DNA of 64,000 nt from Pogostemon cablin (lineage: Eukaryota > Streptophyta > Magnoliopsida > Lamiales > Lamiaceae), in NCBI GenBank assembly GCA_023678885.1, contig CM043012.1:15598036-15662035 (forward strand), written 5' to 3'. This document shows positions 34,073-49,701 of the stretch, one piece after another. The position numbers and the translations under genes are program-made. The notes beneath the pieces are model-generated. The model was not told the origin of the DNA. It saw nothing but the letters and a program-made list of their open reading frames with translations, and did not search any database. How positions within the stretch are numbered: the first letter of the stretch is position 1; every line of letters begins with the position of its first letter.

Positions 34073-35949
34073 TGCTCTTCATTTTCCCAATTGTATATGA
34101 CCATAGATAAATATATTGAGATAAAAATAATACAACGCCTGCACATTGGATGCTAGATGACACAATCATGTTGTAACTTAAAATACTATCATAAAATGAT
34201 TGACACAAACCTTTAGAATTATCAATTTGACAGAAGAATATTCAAAACATGCAAGAATAAGCTCCAAAACGAGACACCTATAGTACGATTAAAATATGCA
34301 CAATCAGTATAGCCCATTTATAATATTTCTTGTTGTAGCTCTATGATCTATGCAATTTATTAAGTTCATACACAAAAAAATAACATCAACCTGCTAAAAA
34401 TCACTACACTTGGGCATTATGGAAAAAAAAAACTTAAAAAGAGACAAGACAACTGATTCTCCTCACTTCAAATAAATTAGATGAGAAAATGCAATTACAC
34501 TCAAATCAATATATAAGGGACTAAAATCTATCACTTCCTTTTCTCCTTATATTTAAGGCAATTAATATGATCGACAAAGTCTAAGAATCTTCAATTAGAT
34601 CACACATTTATATTAGTCTTCAAATTGAGGTTAGGATTCAAATACAAATCCAAAACAACCCCGAAGTCATAACTTAAGGAATATGCCAATTCTTGTATGC
34701 ATATAATAGAGCATAGCTTCGACACCTTATTTAATAAAATAACACTATGATGTCTATCTATCTAAGATATAACAAAATATTTTAGGAAAGGTAGGTAGCT
34801 AAAACACTATAATACCATTTAAAGATCCAAATGTACATTTTCACCCCTTTCTTAAATTGTATCACATAATTGTTTTATGATGTCAAATAGCATAAACTTG
34901 GAGGCATCCACTTCATTAGAAAGTATTATGTGCAAGAATGGTTTAACCACTCAAAGCAAAAATGAAAATTATTTTGAAGCTTCATTTTTCTAATTGAAAT
35001 TTTCCAAATAAAAAATGAGGAAATGAAATACACACATAACATATTAGGATGAAATTGAAGATTGCATTCCCATGCAACATGAGATGTCACTCGCCTTATA
35101 AGTCGAGTATAATAATAATATTACAAATAAACAAAGGCTTTAAGAATCGTATAATCGGATGAATGTCATAAACCGTGGGTTTTAAAGAAAAAACACTTTA
35201 ACAAGTGAAAGCAAAGATGGAAAAAACCTTACATGGTGTTGTTCCAGTGGTGAGATTAGCTCAAGAGTATTTACTAAATAATGATTTTGATTAGTAATAG
35301 CTTGGTCTTTCAAAATTGATAATTTATAAGAATCACTGTAGTTAATTTTATTATAAGAGTACTAAGAACATAGATTTATTGACTTGCAACCTTCCATCTA
35401 TCTATATTCCTCCAGCTACTTTGGATAACTCAAAAGATTCTAACTTTTAGTAATGTGATTTTCAGTATATCTTGAACGTACGAAAATTATAAGTAGTTAA
35501 CATAAAAGAAAATGAATCTCACTAATTTTTTTGTCGTTTGTTATTTCTTGAAAGAAAACAAGCACAACATGGCATGACATAGTGTATAAGTGGAATTCAT
35601 CTGAAAGGCATCTGAATTCTTAGAATATATACCTTGTGAGAGAAGGAAGGCGTGAAGAAAATAAGAGAGCTATTACTTTTTTACTTTTCTAAAGTGCAGA
35701 GAGTCTTATGCAAGGAAAAATAAAAAATAAGTAAAGACGAAGGAATAGATGAGAACATGACGAACATACGTGAAGGAATAAAGTTTCTTGGAACAAGAGA
35801 AATCAATACAACAATGTTATATCAGTCCATGCTATTAAGAGTTAAAGTTAAATAACAACCACTACAAAGAATATTTCTAATCCATTTCCTTTCTATGTTG
35901 ATTTGCAAGTCAAAATGTCACATGAGAAACCTAGGAGAACCACAAAGAC

Positions 35950-36159
35950 CAGTGGCGGATGCAGCAATTTCGATTAAGGGGGGCTCGATTTACTTAATAT
36001 TGTAAGAATTGATATCTTGTGCATTCGGGTGTATATAGTAAATTTTTGTGTACTCATTTACTTAATACTTTAAGACTTGATAGCCCGTGCATCTGGATGC
36101 ACAGATTAAATTTTCATGCACTCTTTATTTTAATGTATATGTATATATCTTAATAAATG

Positions 36160-36191
<32 letters not shown>

Positions 36192-36612
36192 TTCAACTGT
36201 TTATAAAAAAACAAACAGGAAACTCAATTGTACAAATTTTTATACATTAGTGTAAATATTATTATTAATAAATGTACAAATTGAATGTGCACGTGTCCGT
36301 GACCCAGGTACACAAAATATTTTGTCATATTGAGATAATAGAAATTTTAAATAAAAACATTATTAGGGGAAAAAACATACTTTGAAAACTATTTTAAAAT
36401 AAAAAGTTTATTTAATTGATTAGAAGTTATTCATGTATAATAATATAATTAAAGAAAATAAAAAATAATAAATATATATGATCTAGGAGGGAATAAAAGT
36501 GAAAGCATAAATAAAATGGAATTTGTAAAACTTAAAATTAAAAAGGAAAAAGGCTCGCCCCCATGAAGAGTAAAATCCTTGACCTTCCATCTAAATTCAG
36601 GGGGAGTCTCCA
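35950..36612. mobile_element. Possible hAT-like non-autonomous element (unit 2)
   Basis: CAGTGGCGGATGCAGCAATT start, as in unit 1; contains the 23-nt TA tract 36170-36192. Confidence 0.35.
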
Positions 36613-36852
36613 TTGAGTTGGAATCAGTTTTATTTAATTACTAGTTGAGGTGATATTTGATGCGATTTTTTTTGTACACTTAGTTCTTATTGTTTGCATG
36701 TTTAGCAAATTTAGTGGCATCGGAAAGTGATATATTCTAACAATTCACTGTACTTTGAATTTTAGATAGGTCTTCACATCCAGTTAACAATAGATGTGAA
36801 ATTCAAATGGAATTATAATATTTGTATCACATTATCACTCGTGAAGTATAGA

Positions 36853-37697
36853 GTGCAAAAAATAGAAACGAGGACTATCTTTTGAAATATCTAAGTCTAA
36901 ATCTTGTAGTCTTTTGTAAAGTAAACATGATGACCTACAAAGATCTCTTGGTTCTAAAGCCATACCTGCGAGAAAGTTTGTTATTGAATTGATTAGGGTG
37001 TGGATAGTGCGTAAAGTTTGCACTAGGAAAAAAAAAAGATCATCACACAGCAAAAATACCTGTTGAGTATGCTAATGGCGTTGGCAGCACCTAACGCACT
37101 AAGCACAATATCATATTCGAAGAGTATGGTATAATGTTTGTATAACAATCTGTATATTATTGTGCAAAAAATATTTAGACAGGATTTATTGTCATTACTA
37201 AAAAGTAGTGGATTATTCTTAAACTTTCAAAAGGGAAAATTGATTACATACAAAGGAGTTCATGTCGCGCAAGATATAGCATACTCGACCCAAGGAATGT
37301 CTTCTGAAGCATCTAAGTCCGAATCTTGTAGCCTCTTGTAAAGTAAACATGATCACCTACAAAGATCTCTTGGGTCTAAAGCCATACCTGCGGAAAGTTT
37401 GTTATTGAATTGATTAAGGTGTGGATAGCGCGTTGCAGTAGGGGAAAAAAGTCATCACACAGCAAAAATACCTGTTGAGTACGGTAATGGCCTTGGCAGC
37501 ACCTAATGCACCAAGCACACTATCATATTTGAAGAGTATGGTATAATGTTTGTATTACAATCTGTATATTATGGTACAAAAAATATTTAGACATGATTTA
37601 TTGTCATTACTAAAAGTAGTGGATTATTCTTAGACTTTCAAAAGGGAAAATTGACTACATACAAAGAAGTTCGTAGCGTGCAAGATATAGCATACTG
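36853..37697 (-). pseudogene. Duplicated unassigned exon-like block (unit 2)
   Basis: Same internal duplication as at 23101-23945. It carries one visible unit-specific change (Glu to Lys codon near 36883 in the DLDISED segment). Confidence 0.4.
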
Positions 37698-37916
37698 GAG
37701 CGTATGGGCTGACAATTATTTGGTCAACTCAACCGCCACCTCCAGTACTTGATAACACAACTTCATTGCTTTGCTATGACTATCTCCTTGTTTTCAACAA
37801 GGATAATGTCATCAATCAAGTCTCGGACAATAGGCCTGTCATCCATAAAAACACATATTATTATGTCATGTAAAACCTTAATTTATGTGGTAAGTTTTAT
37901 TTATTACCATGTGTTA

Positions 37917-38340
37917 CTTTCGAGGACACTTACAAGACCATGAAATAAATCCACAAGTAGTGTGCTATGTTAAAATTTCCCTGGTTGTCCATGAATTTGC
38001 TGAACACCTCTGCAATTATGTTATGAAAAGTAAGTAGACTATTTTAATGGTGGTAGAAAAGAGAGAACATATATATGTACAAACCTTGAGAGATGGGATA
38101 GCCATGTTGTCTGAAGAGTCTAAATTTGAGAGCTGTGATGTGCAAGTCATGATTCAGCTCCTGTTTATTAGCATTGATTGTGTCCAGTAATGAGTTGATG
38201 AAATCCTTAAAGTAGTGAGATATATCCAGCCTTTGCAGAACATCAACAAGCTCAAGTTGAGCAATCTCATCTTTGGCTTCTTTTATCATTAATTTCACCT
38301 CATCCTTCAGTTTCTCAGCTCTCTCAGCATACTGCTTAGC
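37917..38340 (-). pseudogene. Terpene synthase fragment (unit 2)
   Basis: Exon 2 at 38085-38340 and the start of exon 3 from 38009 down, with the same sequence, splice sites and break as unit 1. Confidence 0.85.
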
Positions 38341-38439
38341 CTGCACATCCAAACTAATTAAATACAGTTGAAAGTCGAAACCACCATAGCTTCCTTAATA
38401 CAGTTGAACATAATCGCAGAATAAGACAACAAGACCATA

Positions 38440-41400
38440 TTTAAAGAGTTCAACTCTGAAGGTACCTCAAAATTGCAAGGAGATTGGGTATGTAGAGAGG
38501 GCCGAGCCAATTCAACAAAACTACCAGCATTCAGGGACAATGATCCAGTTAGCATTTAGAGGCTATCTAGTAATGCTATGTTAAATGGATTTATTAAACT
38601 TGGTAAATAGTCTTCTTAGTTACATTGTTGAGAGTTACATGTGTATGTAATTAATTTTGATGTTGTGATCGTGCTTTAACGTTTATGCATAGCAGGTGAG
38701 GCGGGATTACAGAGCATTAAGAGGGTTAGTGAGGCTTCAAGGGGTGGTGAGAAGCAAAAATGCACAGCGACAGATGAGTATTTCCATGAACCAAATGCAG
38801 CTCCTCTTCAGGGTTACACAAATTCAATCGCTAGAATACAGATGTTGGAAAACCAAGCTCTTTTAAGCTAAACCGTATAGGGACGAGAAGGAAGTTGATG
38901 GTGCCTCGACTAATTGGACCTTCAACTGAATGCTGATCTGGATCCCCCCTATCCATTTTACTTTATTTTTTGATATACCTAAAATCTTAGTTCATTATTC
39001 CGTTACTCATTCCATGAACCTTTATCTATCATGTTGGAATTCAAAAACTTGCACTACTTCATACTAGCTAGAGATAAGGGAAAGTGAAAGCTTTTTGAAT
39101 ATTATGTTTGATCACAAGGGTAATTGTTCTCTATGCCTGCTGTTGTATTAGCTTATAGCTAGAAACAATGAAGATTGGGATGATAGTTTTCTTACAAAAG
39201 ATTAAATAATAGCAAGGTTACAAAAAAAAAATCGAAGCACTCGTCGAGAGAGAGAGAGAGAGCCATGGCCTATGCATATTCACACCAGGTAAAATACTGT
39301 ATCTTTGTCTCCTTGAAATTTCATTCACTTCACTAAGAAGAATATCATCAATGTAATTTATATTATTCTACTTGTGGATTCATGACATTTATGCCTAAAT
39401 CGACGTCGAGCTAGGATATAACTAATGACCCTTACTTGTGTTCATCATCTATACATTCATTTCAACTCATGCTAAACATAATAATGTTGTCTTTTTATCC
39501 TACAAGCCTGTTGAAAGTGGAAATTAGCGTGTTTGAGTGTCCAATTTAACACCTTTTTGATGAGAATTATTGTTATATATTAGCACAAGTGACTTATATT
39601 CAATATATGTGAGAAAAAGGTGCACTTGAGGTGTTTTATTGTGTTTTAGATGGAAAAAGGATCAAAAGTGCCAAGTTGGAGAAATGGTGCAATTTGTGCA
39701 ATGATACTGAAAAACACACGTTCAATTTGTGTAATTATTCTCTATTTGTGTGGAGCTCTGAACAGGAAATGTGATATATATTTGGAAAGCCACAGAAGAG
39801 AGGGTCATTTTGGCATAAAGAACACCTCAATTGAATTCCAGACAAAAAAGTTATGATCAAAGTGGTGACGTCGCGCAAGCTGTTCCTGCTTAGCACAACT
39901 GTTCTATTTTGCATGACTTGTTACATATTCAAATGTTAGAGTTTCTGAGAGTTCTTTATAGGGATATAAAGCCAAGGAAGAGAGAATCACGTGACCACAA
40001 GAATCACTCAAATTGGAGTTTTGAGGAGGAAGTTATTATCAAAATCGTGAAGTCGCGCAGCTGTCAGTGAGAATTTCCAAGAATTTCCGAATTTGTGCAT
40101 GTTTTTACACCATTCAGTGTGTGTCGCGTATTTACATCCCATTGGATGTATTTTTGTTTTTTCCAAGAAAAGCTCATCCAAGATCAATAAGGAGAGTTCA
40201 CAATTATAAAAGAGGATATAGATCACATCATTATTCATTACAATACAATAGCATATGGATTGGATACAACACAACACAATCATCCTACAACCCACAAGGA
40301 GGGTTCACCTCCCAACCATCATCCACATCCTTTCCTCCATCCATCCATCACTTTGAAGATTCGTCTGTGGAATCAAGAGGAGAACCAAGAGGAGAATTTA
40401 AGACGGAGAAGGACGCGACGACGCCCACATCTAGGGTTTTATTCATTTTCTAATTTATCTTGTATTTTCCAGACATCCGGGTAAGATCTATCCAACACCC
40501 ATGATTGTTCTTCATAACATCATGGGCTAGAGCCTTTTTGGTAGAACTAGGGTTGTGAAGGTTTTTACGAATTAATTGAACTTTCGTGTGTAAACTCCGT
40601 GCAACACTACTTGTGGATTTATTTTATATATGATTGTACTTTCTTAATCCATATTCACGGTCGTTTTGTGCATCTTCAATATATATATATCTTGGTTGTA
40701 GATTGAGTGTGTTCACCGCTGAACAGGATTTCATGTTATGATTCTAAGTGAGGGGACTCCGAAGCTTCATTAGAACTATCACACATAAATACTTATTAAT
40801 TGAATTGAATCCGGGATATTAAGTAGGATAAAGAGGATAATTTTATAGTACCTATAAAGGGAGATCATATCTGGTTAGAGTACCAATTGGCCAGGGAAAT
40901 AATTGATATTGATAGTACCTAGAAAGGGGGGATGGAATTATATCTCTTTTTTCGAGCTTATTCACACGTGTTACACTCATGTTTACTTGTGTCTATAAAG
41001 TAGATTTGCATGGTTTAGTGATGCGTCCATATTCCACAAGGCAGAGTCGGACATCAACACACGAAAGGGAGATTAATGAGTGAAACTGGATTATCCTAGA
41101 GCTACCTATTCTCCTACTTGATCCACTTCCGTATTCTTCTAGTATTTAATTTATTTTATTTGTTATTTAATTTTCAGCATATTAGTTATTAGATAATCAA
41201 CCTCAAAATCTTATTGTCTTGTCTTAATTAATTTAGTTAATAATTAAATTGATAATACACCGTCCCTTGAATTCGATATTCACTTGGTCGCTTACTAAGC
41301 TGCAACTGATATCCTTAATACTTGGGGATTAATTTTGCGTACAAAGAAAACGCGCATCAAAGCCGAGGAAGGCTAAGCCAAAATCAGCACAAAGTCCAGT

Positions 41401-41839
41401 GGACATACGCTCTGATGGATATCCTTGGTGGTGGAACTGGTTAGAGCGTTAGCTCCTTCCAGCAACCATCCATCAGAGCCAATTCGATACAAGAAGTATC
41501 ATGGTAACTTCTCCTCATCCCACGTCAGAGTACATGCTACCTACTCAACCAAATACTAGCAACTATAGGTATAGCAGTTTCACTTGTGATGATCACCAAG
41601 AGGTTAGAGTTAACCAAGCTGTTAGGCCAAGAAAGACGCCTTCACCTCAAATGGCACAGGTCAGACAATCAAGAACTCTAAATCGAGAAGAAACGCAGCT
41701 AATTCAGTGTACGACTTCCAAAGACGATGATCGTCTTACAAGTGGCCCTCCATTATCTGTACCAAGTTATACATTACATGCACCTACTGTTGGCGTTCTA
41801 TCGTTTGGTTAACGTAAACCGTTAGGGTTCTATGCAAAC
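38440..41839 (+). pseudogene. IQD pseudogene, 5'-truncated copy (unit 3)
   Basis: Exon 2 remainder 38440-38569, exon 3 38696-39288, exon 4 41360-41839, with the same lesions as unit 2. The poly-A run before GAAGCACTCGTCGAGAG is one base longer than in unit 2. Confidence 0.9.
39509..41359 (+). mobile_element. Solo LTR at IQD exon 4 acceptor (unit 3)
   Basis: 1,851 bp, TGTTGAAAG...GCATCA, AAGCC on both sides. Confidence 0.9.
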
Positions 41840-44800
41840 TGATGCGCGTTTTCTTTGCACGCAAAATTAATCCCAAGTATTAAGGATATCAATTGCAGCT
41901 TAGCAAGCGACCAAGTGAATATCGAACCCAAGGGACGACGTATTATCAATTTAATTATTAACTAAATTAATTAAGACAAGATGGCATTAACGTTGGGATA
42001 GAATTATCAACTACTGAACAATTAAATTAAATAATAAATAAAATAAAAGATCACTCGAAGAATACGAAAGTGGATCAAGTAGGAGAATAGGTAGCTCTAG
42101 GATAATTCAGTTTCACTCATTAATTTTCCTTTCGTGTGTTGATGTCCGACTCTGCCTTGTGGAATATGGACGCATCACTAAACCATGCATATCTACTCTA
42201 TAGACACAGGTAAACATGCGTGTAACACGTGTGAATAACCTCGGAGCAAGAGATATAATTTCACCCCCCTTTCTAGGTACTATCAGTATCAATTGTTTCC
42301 CCCTAGGATTGGTACTCTAACCCGATATGATCTCCCTTTATAGGTAATATGAAGTTATCCTCTTTATCCTACTTAATAACCCAAATTCAATTCAATTAAT
42401 AACTATTCATATATGATAGTTCTAATGAAGCTTCAGAGTCCCCTCACTTAGAATCATAACATGAAATCCTGCTCAGCAGTGAACGCACTCAATCAATAAC
42501 CAAGATATGTATTCAGACTCTACATAACAGTTAATGATGCAAAAAACGACCGTGAGTATGAATTAAAAAGGTACAATCATATATAAAATAAATCCACAAG
42601 TAGTGTTGTACGGAGTTTACACATAAAAGTTCAATTAATTGGTAAAAACCTTCACAACCCTTGCTCTACCAAAAAGGCTCTAGCCCATGATGTTGTAGGA
42701 AACACACATGGGGGTTGGATAGATCTTACCCATATGTCCGGAAAATTAGAAAGTAGAAGAGAAGAATTAGGAAAACCCTTGGTGTAGAAGCCTCATTCCT
42801 TCTCTCTTCCGTCTCTTCAATTCCTCTTGGTTCTCCTATTGATTCCACGGACGAATCTTCAAAGTGATGGATGGATGGAGGAAAGGATGTGGATGATGGT
42901 TGGGGGGTGATCCCTCTTTGTGGGGTGTAGTGTTGTTGTGGCCTCTCTTATGGCTCTCTTCCTTGTTCCAATCTGATTTTTGATGTGATCTACACCCATT
43001 TTTATACTTGTAAGCTCTCTTTATAGGCCTAGAATGGGCTTTTTGAGCGATCACACGCATTGAGAGTGTAAAATTACGGATATAGTAAGTTTCCGGGGCT
43101 CAATTCGACCTCACCAACAGGTCGAATTGACCCTTCCAGGTCGAATTGGCCTACTGTAAGTCTCAGGTGCTCAATTCGACCAGCACAGCAGGTCGAATTG
43201 AGGTGTCGTGGTTTTATTGACTCTTTTGCCGTCCGATTCGACCTCAATTCAACCTGCACATCAGGTCGAATTGAATTGCACAGTCTCACCATTTCGCGTA
43301 TAACTTCCACATCCAAACTCTGATTTGAGTAATTCTTACGCTCACGCGACCCTATCTTCCTTGGCTTTCTATCCATATAATGAACGTACAGAAAATCTAA
43401 TATTTGAATACATGACAAGTCATACAAAGTGGACAGTCGTTCTGAACAGGAATAGCTTGCGCGACGTCACCACTTTGATCATAACTCTCTCGTTTGGAAT
43501 TCGATTGGGGTGTTCTTCATACCAAAACGACCCTCTCTTCAGTGGCTTTCCAACCATGTATTACCTCAACAGTTTTGATCTCTATAACAATACAGAAAAT
43601 ATGAAAGTTGGACGTGCGTTTTTCAGCATCCTTGCACAAATTGCACCTTTTTCTCCAACCTTGCACTTTTGATCCTTTTTCCACCTAAAACACAATAAAA
43701 CCCCTCAAGTGCACTTGATTCTCACATATAATGAATATAAGACACTTGTGCTAATATATAACAAGAATTTCTATCAAAAGGTGTTAAATTGGACAGTCAA
43801 ACACGCTAATTTTCACTCTCAACAATCCCCAAACTTACCTGTTGATCGTCCCGAGGCAACAAAATAAAAATAAAGAGCGAGAGAGAGAGTAAGAAAATTA
43901 GCGGGGAAACAAGAACTATGACCAATACCCCATTCAAAATACAATTGTCATCAACTTAGGTCATATAACTCTCATTACATGTTATAATCAATTTATAGCA
44001 TACAAGTTAAGACAATCACCACCAATTCAAATGCACCATTAACATGTTATCACGGGAAGTATATATCTCGCACTCAAGTGTAAAAGATGTACACTTATGG
44101 GTTAAGGTGTTTACGTTCAAATTCAATTCAAGTGTATGCGTAACCATAAACTTGCCAAAAATCTCAAACTCTCCACCAATAAAAGTATGATTCGATAATG
44201 GAATCAAAAAGGACTTTTAATAGGATGTAATGTCGGCTCTTTGGTAAGGGCAGGAAACATATGGATAAAGTAACTCAATTAATAGAGAATTAAAATCAGA
44301 GATCTTTTGTACTGCAGATTTTTACACTTCAAGACTATCCAGCTTCATGCTCTTCTAATTTTCTTTTCTCTCCTTTCCTTCAAGCTCAACATACTTTTTC
44401 TTTCATTTCTTTTTTCCTCGAGGTACCAGTTTTGGGCACTACTTCTAATATCTCGGGGTACCAGTTTCGGGCACTACCCCTCATCAACTTATTGTTCAGC
44501 TCACAATCACTTGTACAACTCCAAATATTTTATTCCTCCCAAACTCCATCAAAATTAACTTCACACACTTTGACAGTATTTAATTCTCCACTAAATATAG
44601 GAATTTAAAGGTCAAATAGGATATCAAAGTGGCTATCTTCGTAGGTTGCCAAAGAAATAAGGCTTTCAGGCTAAAAAAGACTAACAATGGATATATAATT
44701 ATTTGGTAGGAAATTATTTGGCAAAGTGACTCATAAATTCAAGGATGACCTAAAATCATCTACCATTATCTAACACATATATAGTTTCGAGTAAGACAAG

Positions 44801-47769
44801 AGGCAAGTTCTAGAATACACGCACAAGAACAATACTTACCAGAAAAGAAATATCACGTGATTATGTACATGATCAACAAGGCTCAAAATCTCACATGGTT
44901 TTAACAAGTAACAGAGCAATTTTCTTGGTAAGTAATATCCCACAAGTACACATAGAACTTCATATCACAATATAACTCAAGTACACTTCCTTCATCAATT
45001 TCAAAAGCATATGAATTTTAAGCACAATTTAAATAATTTAAGCTCACATGGATCACCACCTTAAACTAATCCTTCTACTTCTATGAATTAAAAACACATA
45101 TAAAAATTAGAATAAGGAAACGAGGGCACCTGATTTTTTCCTATGCATGCACGAGCTCCTCGAGTTGTTCAACTCGGTCAGGTCAAAGCCTCAGTTACCT
45201 ATTTCTATCATCAAAGCTCAAACACACGCATCATCACAAGATTCATCAATATTAAAATAGGAGAACTATAAGAAAGAATCAATTGACTATCTAATCGACT
45301 CCACACACTACAAACACCACTGAACACTAGGTAAATTACAAAAAATCGACACATCAAAACTGATTAAAGTTTCAATATACAACAAAAAATCAACTCCCCT
45401 AGCAAACATTACAAAGAAAAGATTATACTCTTGGTGCTTCAATGAGGTAATAACATCACACCCCCCAAACTTAGTAAAAACGTAAGTTGAAACTAAGTTT
45501 GCAAAGAGATGTAATTGCCGATTAGTAAGCACCTTAAATATAAAAATTTCTTACTCACACGAAAGAAATAAAGCAATAAAACAGAAGGGCAAGCCCCAAC
45601 AGGCGCTCATGTTTAACGTTGGAGAGTCACGACGGATGTAACCTTTTAAACTACTTGATTGGAGGACTGTCTTGTCGCATCCTCACCTTCAAATACTTTC
45701 TTTCCCTCTTCTTATCTACACACAACACCTCACCTTTCTTAATCACAAAAATATGATCATTGGAATTTCCTTCCTCCCATGGTTGTCTAGACACCTCCTT
45801 GTCAACCTTCCACTTAAATTCAGAATCATCTGTCCTTTTAAAATCAAGATTAAACAATTTAGAAACCACATCTATGCTCTTGCATGATTGAATCTCCATG
45901 GGCATCTTCATTGCTTTAAGGGTCGACTCAAATGGTTGGTCGAACGACTTTCTTGGGCATGATTGCGCAGTCTCACGGTTTCGAGCATAATTTTCGCATC
46001 CGACCTCTGATTGAGGTGATTCATGCGCGAACACGATCCTCTTTTCTGTGGCTTTCTGATTCACTATCTTTGGAGCTGATTCGACAGGATTCGACCTGTA
46101 GGTCTGGTCGAATTGAAGTCCTCCTGGTGAATTGACCTTCTGTATGAATTTTGTCCTCCGATTCGACCTCGATTCGACCTGAGGGCCAGGTCGAATTGAT
46201 GTGTTTTTGGTCGAATCGAGGTTCTGTTGCTTCTAAATCACGTCCAGGTGCCTCATTCAACCTCCCCTGTTGAATTCCACCTGATTTGTTGATCGAATTG
46301 GGGTCGAATTGAGCTCCCGATGCCTTTAATTTCAATTTTGGCCTCATCGGTCCCTCGTACTGTGTTCCAGACCTCAATGTGATGGCATTATTCTCCAATG
46401 TTTGTGTCAAGTGATTCACATTTGTGGCCGTCTGCCCCATCAAGGTAAGGTCCTTCAACTGCTTAGATAAATCTGCATGATTTGCATCAGTTTTTGCCTC
46501 TAGCTTGGCCCTTAGACGATCAACCCTTGCATCATTCTCAGTCATGTATCAATTGAAGGTATCTTCAACACTCTTCACTTCTTGTTGCTGCTTCATACTA
46601 GGCCCTCTTTGTGTCAACTTTGTAATCTGCCTTTGCTGGGATTCTAGTAACTTGTTAATGTTAACTAAACTAGAGACGATCTCATCATCCCTATTTTGCT
46701 TCACCACTTGATGTTCAACCTGCGCTACCTTTCCAAGTACATATGATCCTCCATCTCTCTCTACAGGCCAGTCACGTGAATTTATAGAGATGGCTTCAAA
46801 CAACTTTTCTGCTTCAAGTGTTGTTCTAGATAACAACGTTCCTCCTGATGATGCATCAATAAAAATACGCGACTCACAATCCAATCTATAGTAGAAGATG
46901 CTTATGTACTCAGCCTTAAACATTCCATGTTGTGGGCATCTCCTGAGCATGTCTTTAAACCTATCCCACGCCTCATAAAATTTATCACCCTGATCTATAA
47001 CAAATTGGGTGATCTCTTGCCTCATTCTTAAGATCCTTGAGGGTGGCATGTATCTCTCCAAGAACTTTTACTGCAGTTGGTCCCATGTAGTGCAATCTGC
47101 GGCATCAAGAGTCTCATACCAAGCTTCTGCTCCATCAATCAAAGGGAACTTGAATAGGGCGATTCGTCTAGCATTATTATGATCTCCAGCACCCTTTTAA
47201 GTGTTTGCATTACCAAGAAATCTTCGGAGATGCTGATATGGATCTTCAAAACAACCTCCAGAAAAGGGATTCTTCTCTACCATGTTAATAAGAGCTGGAT
47301 GTATTTCAAAATCATCATCTCCCCCCTTGCTCCTATCAACCCCATGTTGTCAATCCCATAGTTCGTGAAAATTTCACGTATGGCAACATTATCTGGATTC
47401 TTCCTTGCTCCGGCCATGTTTAGCTCAATGTGTTATTCGTTCCTTTCCTTCCTCTCCTTTTCCTAGTACACAAGTATCTCAGAAAAATTCAAGGTTAGAT
47501 AGAATTAAATAATCACAAATAGAAGTCTTAATCAACTAGAAATAATAAACTAATAATAACAGTCGTCCCCGGCAACGGCGCCAAGAACTTGATGCGTGTT
47601 TTATTTGCATGCAAAATTAATCTCCAAGTATTAAGGATATCAATTGCAGCTTAACAAGCGACCAAGTGAATATCGAACCCAAGGGATGGCGTATTATCAA
47701 TTTAATTATTAACTAAATTAATTAAGACAAGATGACATTAACATTGAGATAGAATTATTAACTACTGAA
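41840..47769 (-). mobile_element. Gag-only Ty3/gypsy-like retroelement (unit 3)
   Basis: 3' LTR 41840-43824, gag 46021-47417, primer site 47567-47583, truncated 5' LTR 47590-47769. As unit 2. Confidence 0.8.
46021..47417 (-). pseudogene. Retrotransposon gag, degraded (unit 3)
   Basis: As unit 2, including the additional TGA (46549-46551) and the older TAA before KFLERY. Confidence 0.8.
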
Positions 47770-47824
47770 TATCTGAATAGATATCGGTTAATAACCGATA
47801 TCTATTCACAGTTTTGTAGTAGTG
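47770..47824 (-). mobile_element. CACTA-like terminus with palindrome (unit 3)
   Basis: Same as unit 1; the palindrome is at 47774-47808. Confidence 0.5.
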
Positions 47825-49701
47825 TGCTCTTCATTTTCCCAATTGTATATGACCATAGATAAATAGATTGAGATAAAAATAATACAACGCCTGCACATTG
47901 GATGCTAGATGACACAATCATGTTGTAACTTAAAATACTATCATAAAATGATTGACACAAACCTTTAGAATTATCAATTTGACAGAAGAATATTCAAAAC
48001 ATGCAAGAATAAGCTCCAAAACGAGACACCTATAGTACGATTAAAATATGCACAATCAGTATAGCCCATTTATAATATTGCTTGTTGTAGCTCTATGATC
48101 TATGCAATTTATTAAGTTCATACACAAAAAAATAACATCAACCTGCTAAAAATCACTACACTTGGGCATTATGGAAAAAAAAAACTTAAAAAGAGACAAG
48201 ACAACTGATTCTCCTCACTTCAAATAAATTAGATGAGAAAATGCAATTACACTCAAATCAATATATAAGGGACTAAAATCTATCACTTCCTTTTCTCCTT
48301 ATATTTAAGGCAATTAATATGATCGACAAAGTCTAAGAATCTTCAATTAGATCACACATTTATATTAGTCTTCAAATTGAGGTTAGGATTCAAATACAAA
48401 TCCAAAACAACCCCGAAGTCATAACTTAAGGAATATGCCAATTCTTGTATGCATATAATAGAGCATAGCTTCGACACCTTATTTAATAAAATAACACTAT
48501 GATGTCTATCTATCTAAGATATAACAAAATATTTTAGGAAAGGTAGGTAGCTAAAACACTATAATACCATTTAAAGATCCAAATGTACATTTTCACCCCT
48601 TTCTTAAATTGTATCACATAATTGTTTTATGATGTCAAATAGCATAAACTTGGAGGCATCCACTTCATTAGAAAGTATTATGTGCAAGAATGGTTTAACC
48701 ACTCAAAGCAAAAATGAAAATTATTTTGAAGCTTCATTTTTCTAATTGAAATTTTCCAAATAAAAAATGAGGAAATGAAATACACACATAACATATTAGG
48801 ATGAAATTGAAGATTGCATTCCCATGCAACATGAGATGTCACTCGCCTTATAAGTCGAGTATAATAATAATATTACAAATAAACAAAGGCTTTAAGAATC
48901 GTATAATCGGATGAATGTCATAAACCGTGGGTTTTAAAGAAAAAACACTTTAACAAGTGAAAGCAAAGATGGAAAAAACCTTACATGGTGTTGTTCCAGT
49001 GGTGAGATTAGCTCAAGAGTATTTACTAAATAATGATTTTGATTAGTAATAGCTTGGTCTTTCAAAATTGATAATTTATAAGAATCACTGTAGTTAATTT
49101 TATTATAAGAGTACTAAGAACATAGATTTATTGACTTGCAACCTTCCATCTATCTATATTCCTCCAGCTACTTTGGATAACTCAAAAGATTCTAACTTTT
49201 AGTAATGTGATTTTCAGTATATCTTGAACGTACGAAAATTATAAGTAGTTAACATAAAAGAAAATGAATCTCACTAATTTTTTTGTCGTTTGTTATTTCT
49301 TGAAAGAAAACAAGCACAACATGGCATGACATAGTGTATAAGTGGAATTCATCTGAAAGGCATCTGAATTCTTAGAATATATACCTTGTGAGAGAAGGAA
49401 GGCGTGAAGAAAATAAGAGAGCTATTACTTTTTTACTTTTCTAAAGTGCAGAGAGTCTTATGCAAGGAAAAATAAAAAATAAGTAAAGACGAAGGAATAG
49501 ATGAGAACATGACGAACATACGTGAAGGAATAAAGTTTCTTGGAACAAGAGAAATCAATACAACAATGTTATATCAGTCCATGCTATTAAGAGTTAAAGT
49601 TAAATAACAACCACTACAAAGAATATTTCTAATCCATTTCCTTTCTATGTTGATTTGCAAGTCAAAATGTCACATGAGAAACCTAGGAGAACCACAAAGA
49701 C

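Larger units (their letters stand above)
24688..38439 (+). repeat. Tandem unit 2 (13,752 bp)
   Basis: It runs from TTTAAAGAG at 24688 to the identical sequence at 38440. It is nearly identical to units 3 and 4; differences are single bases and homopolymer or microsatellite lengths. Confidence 0.97.
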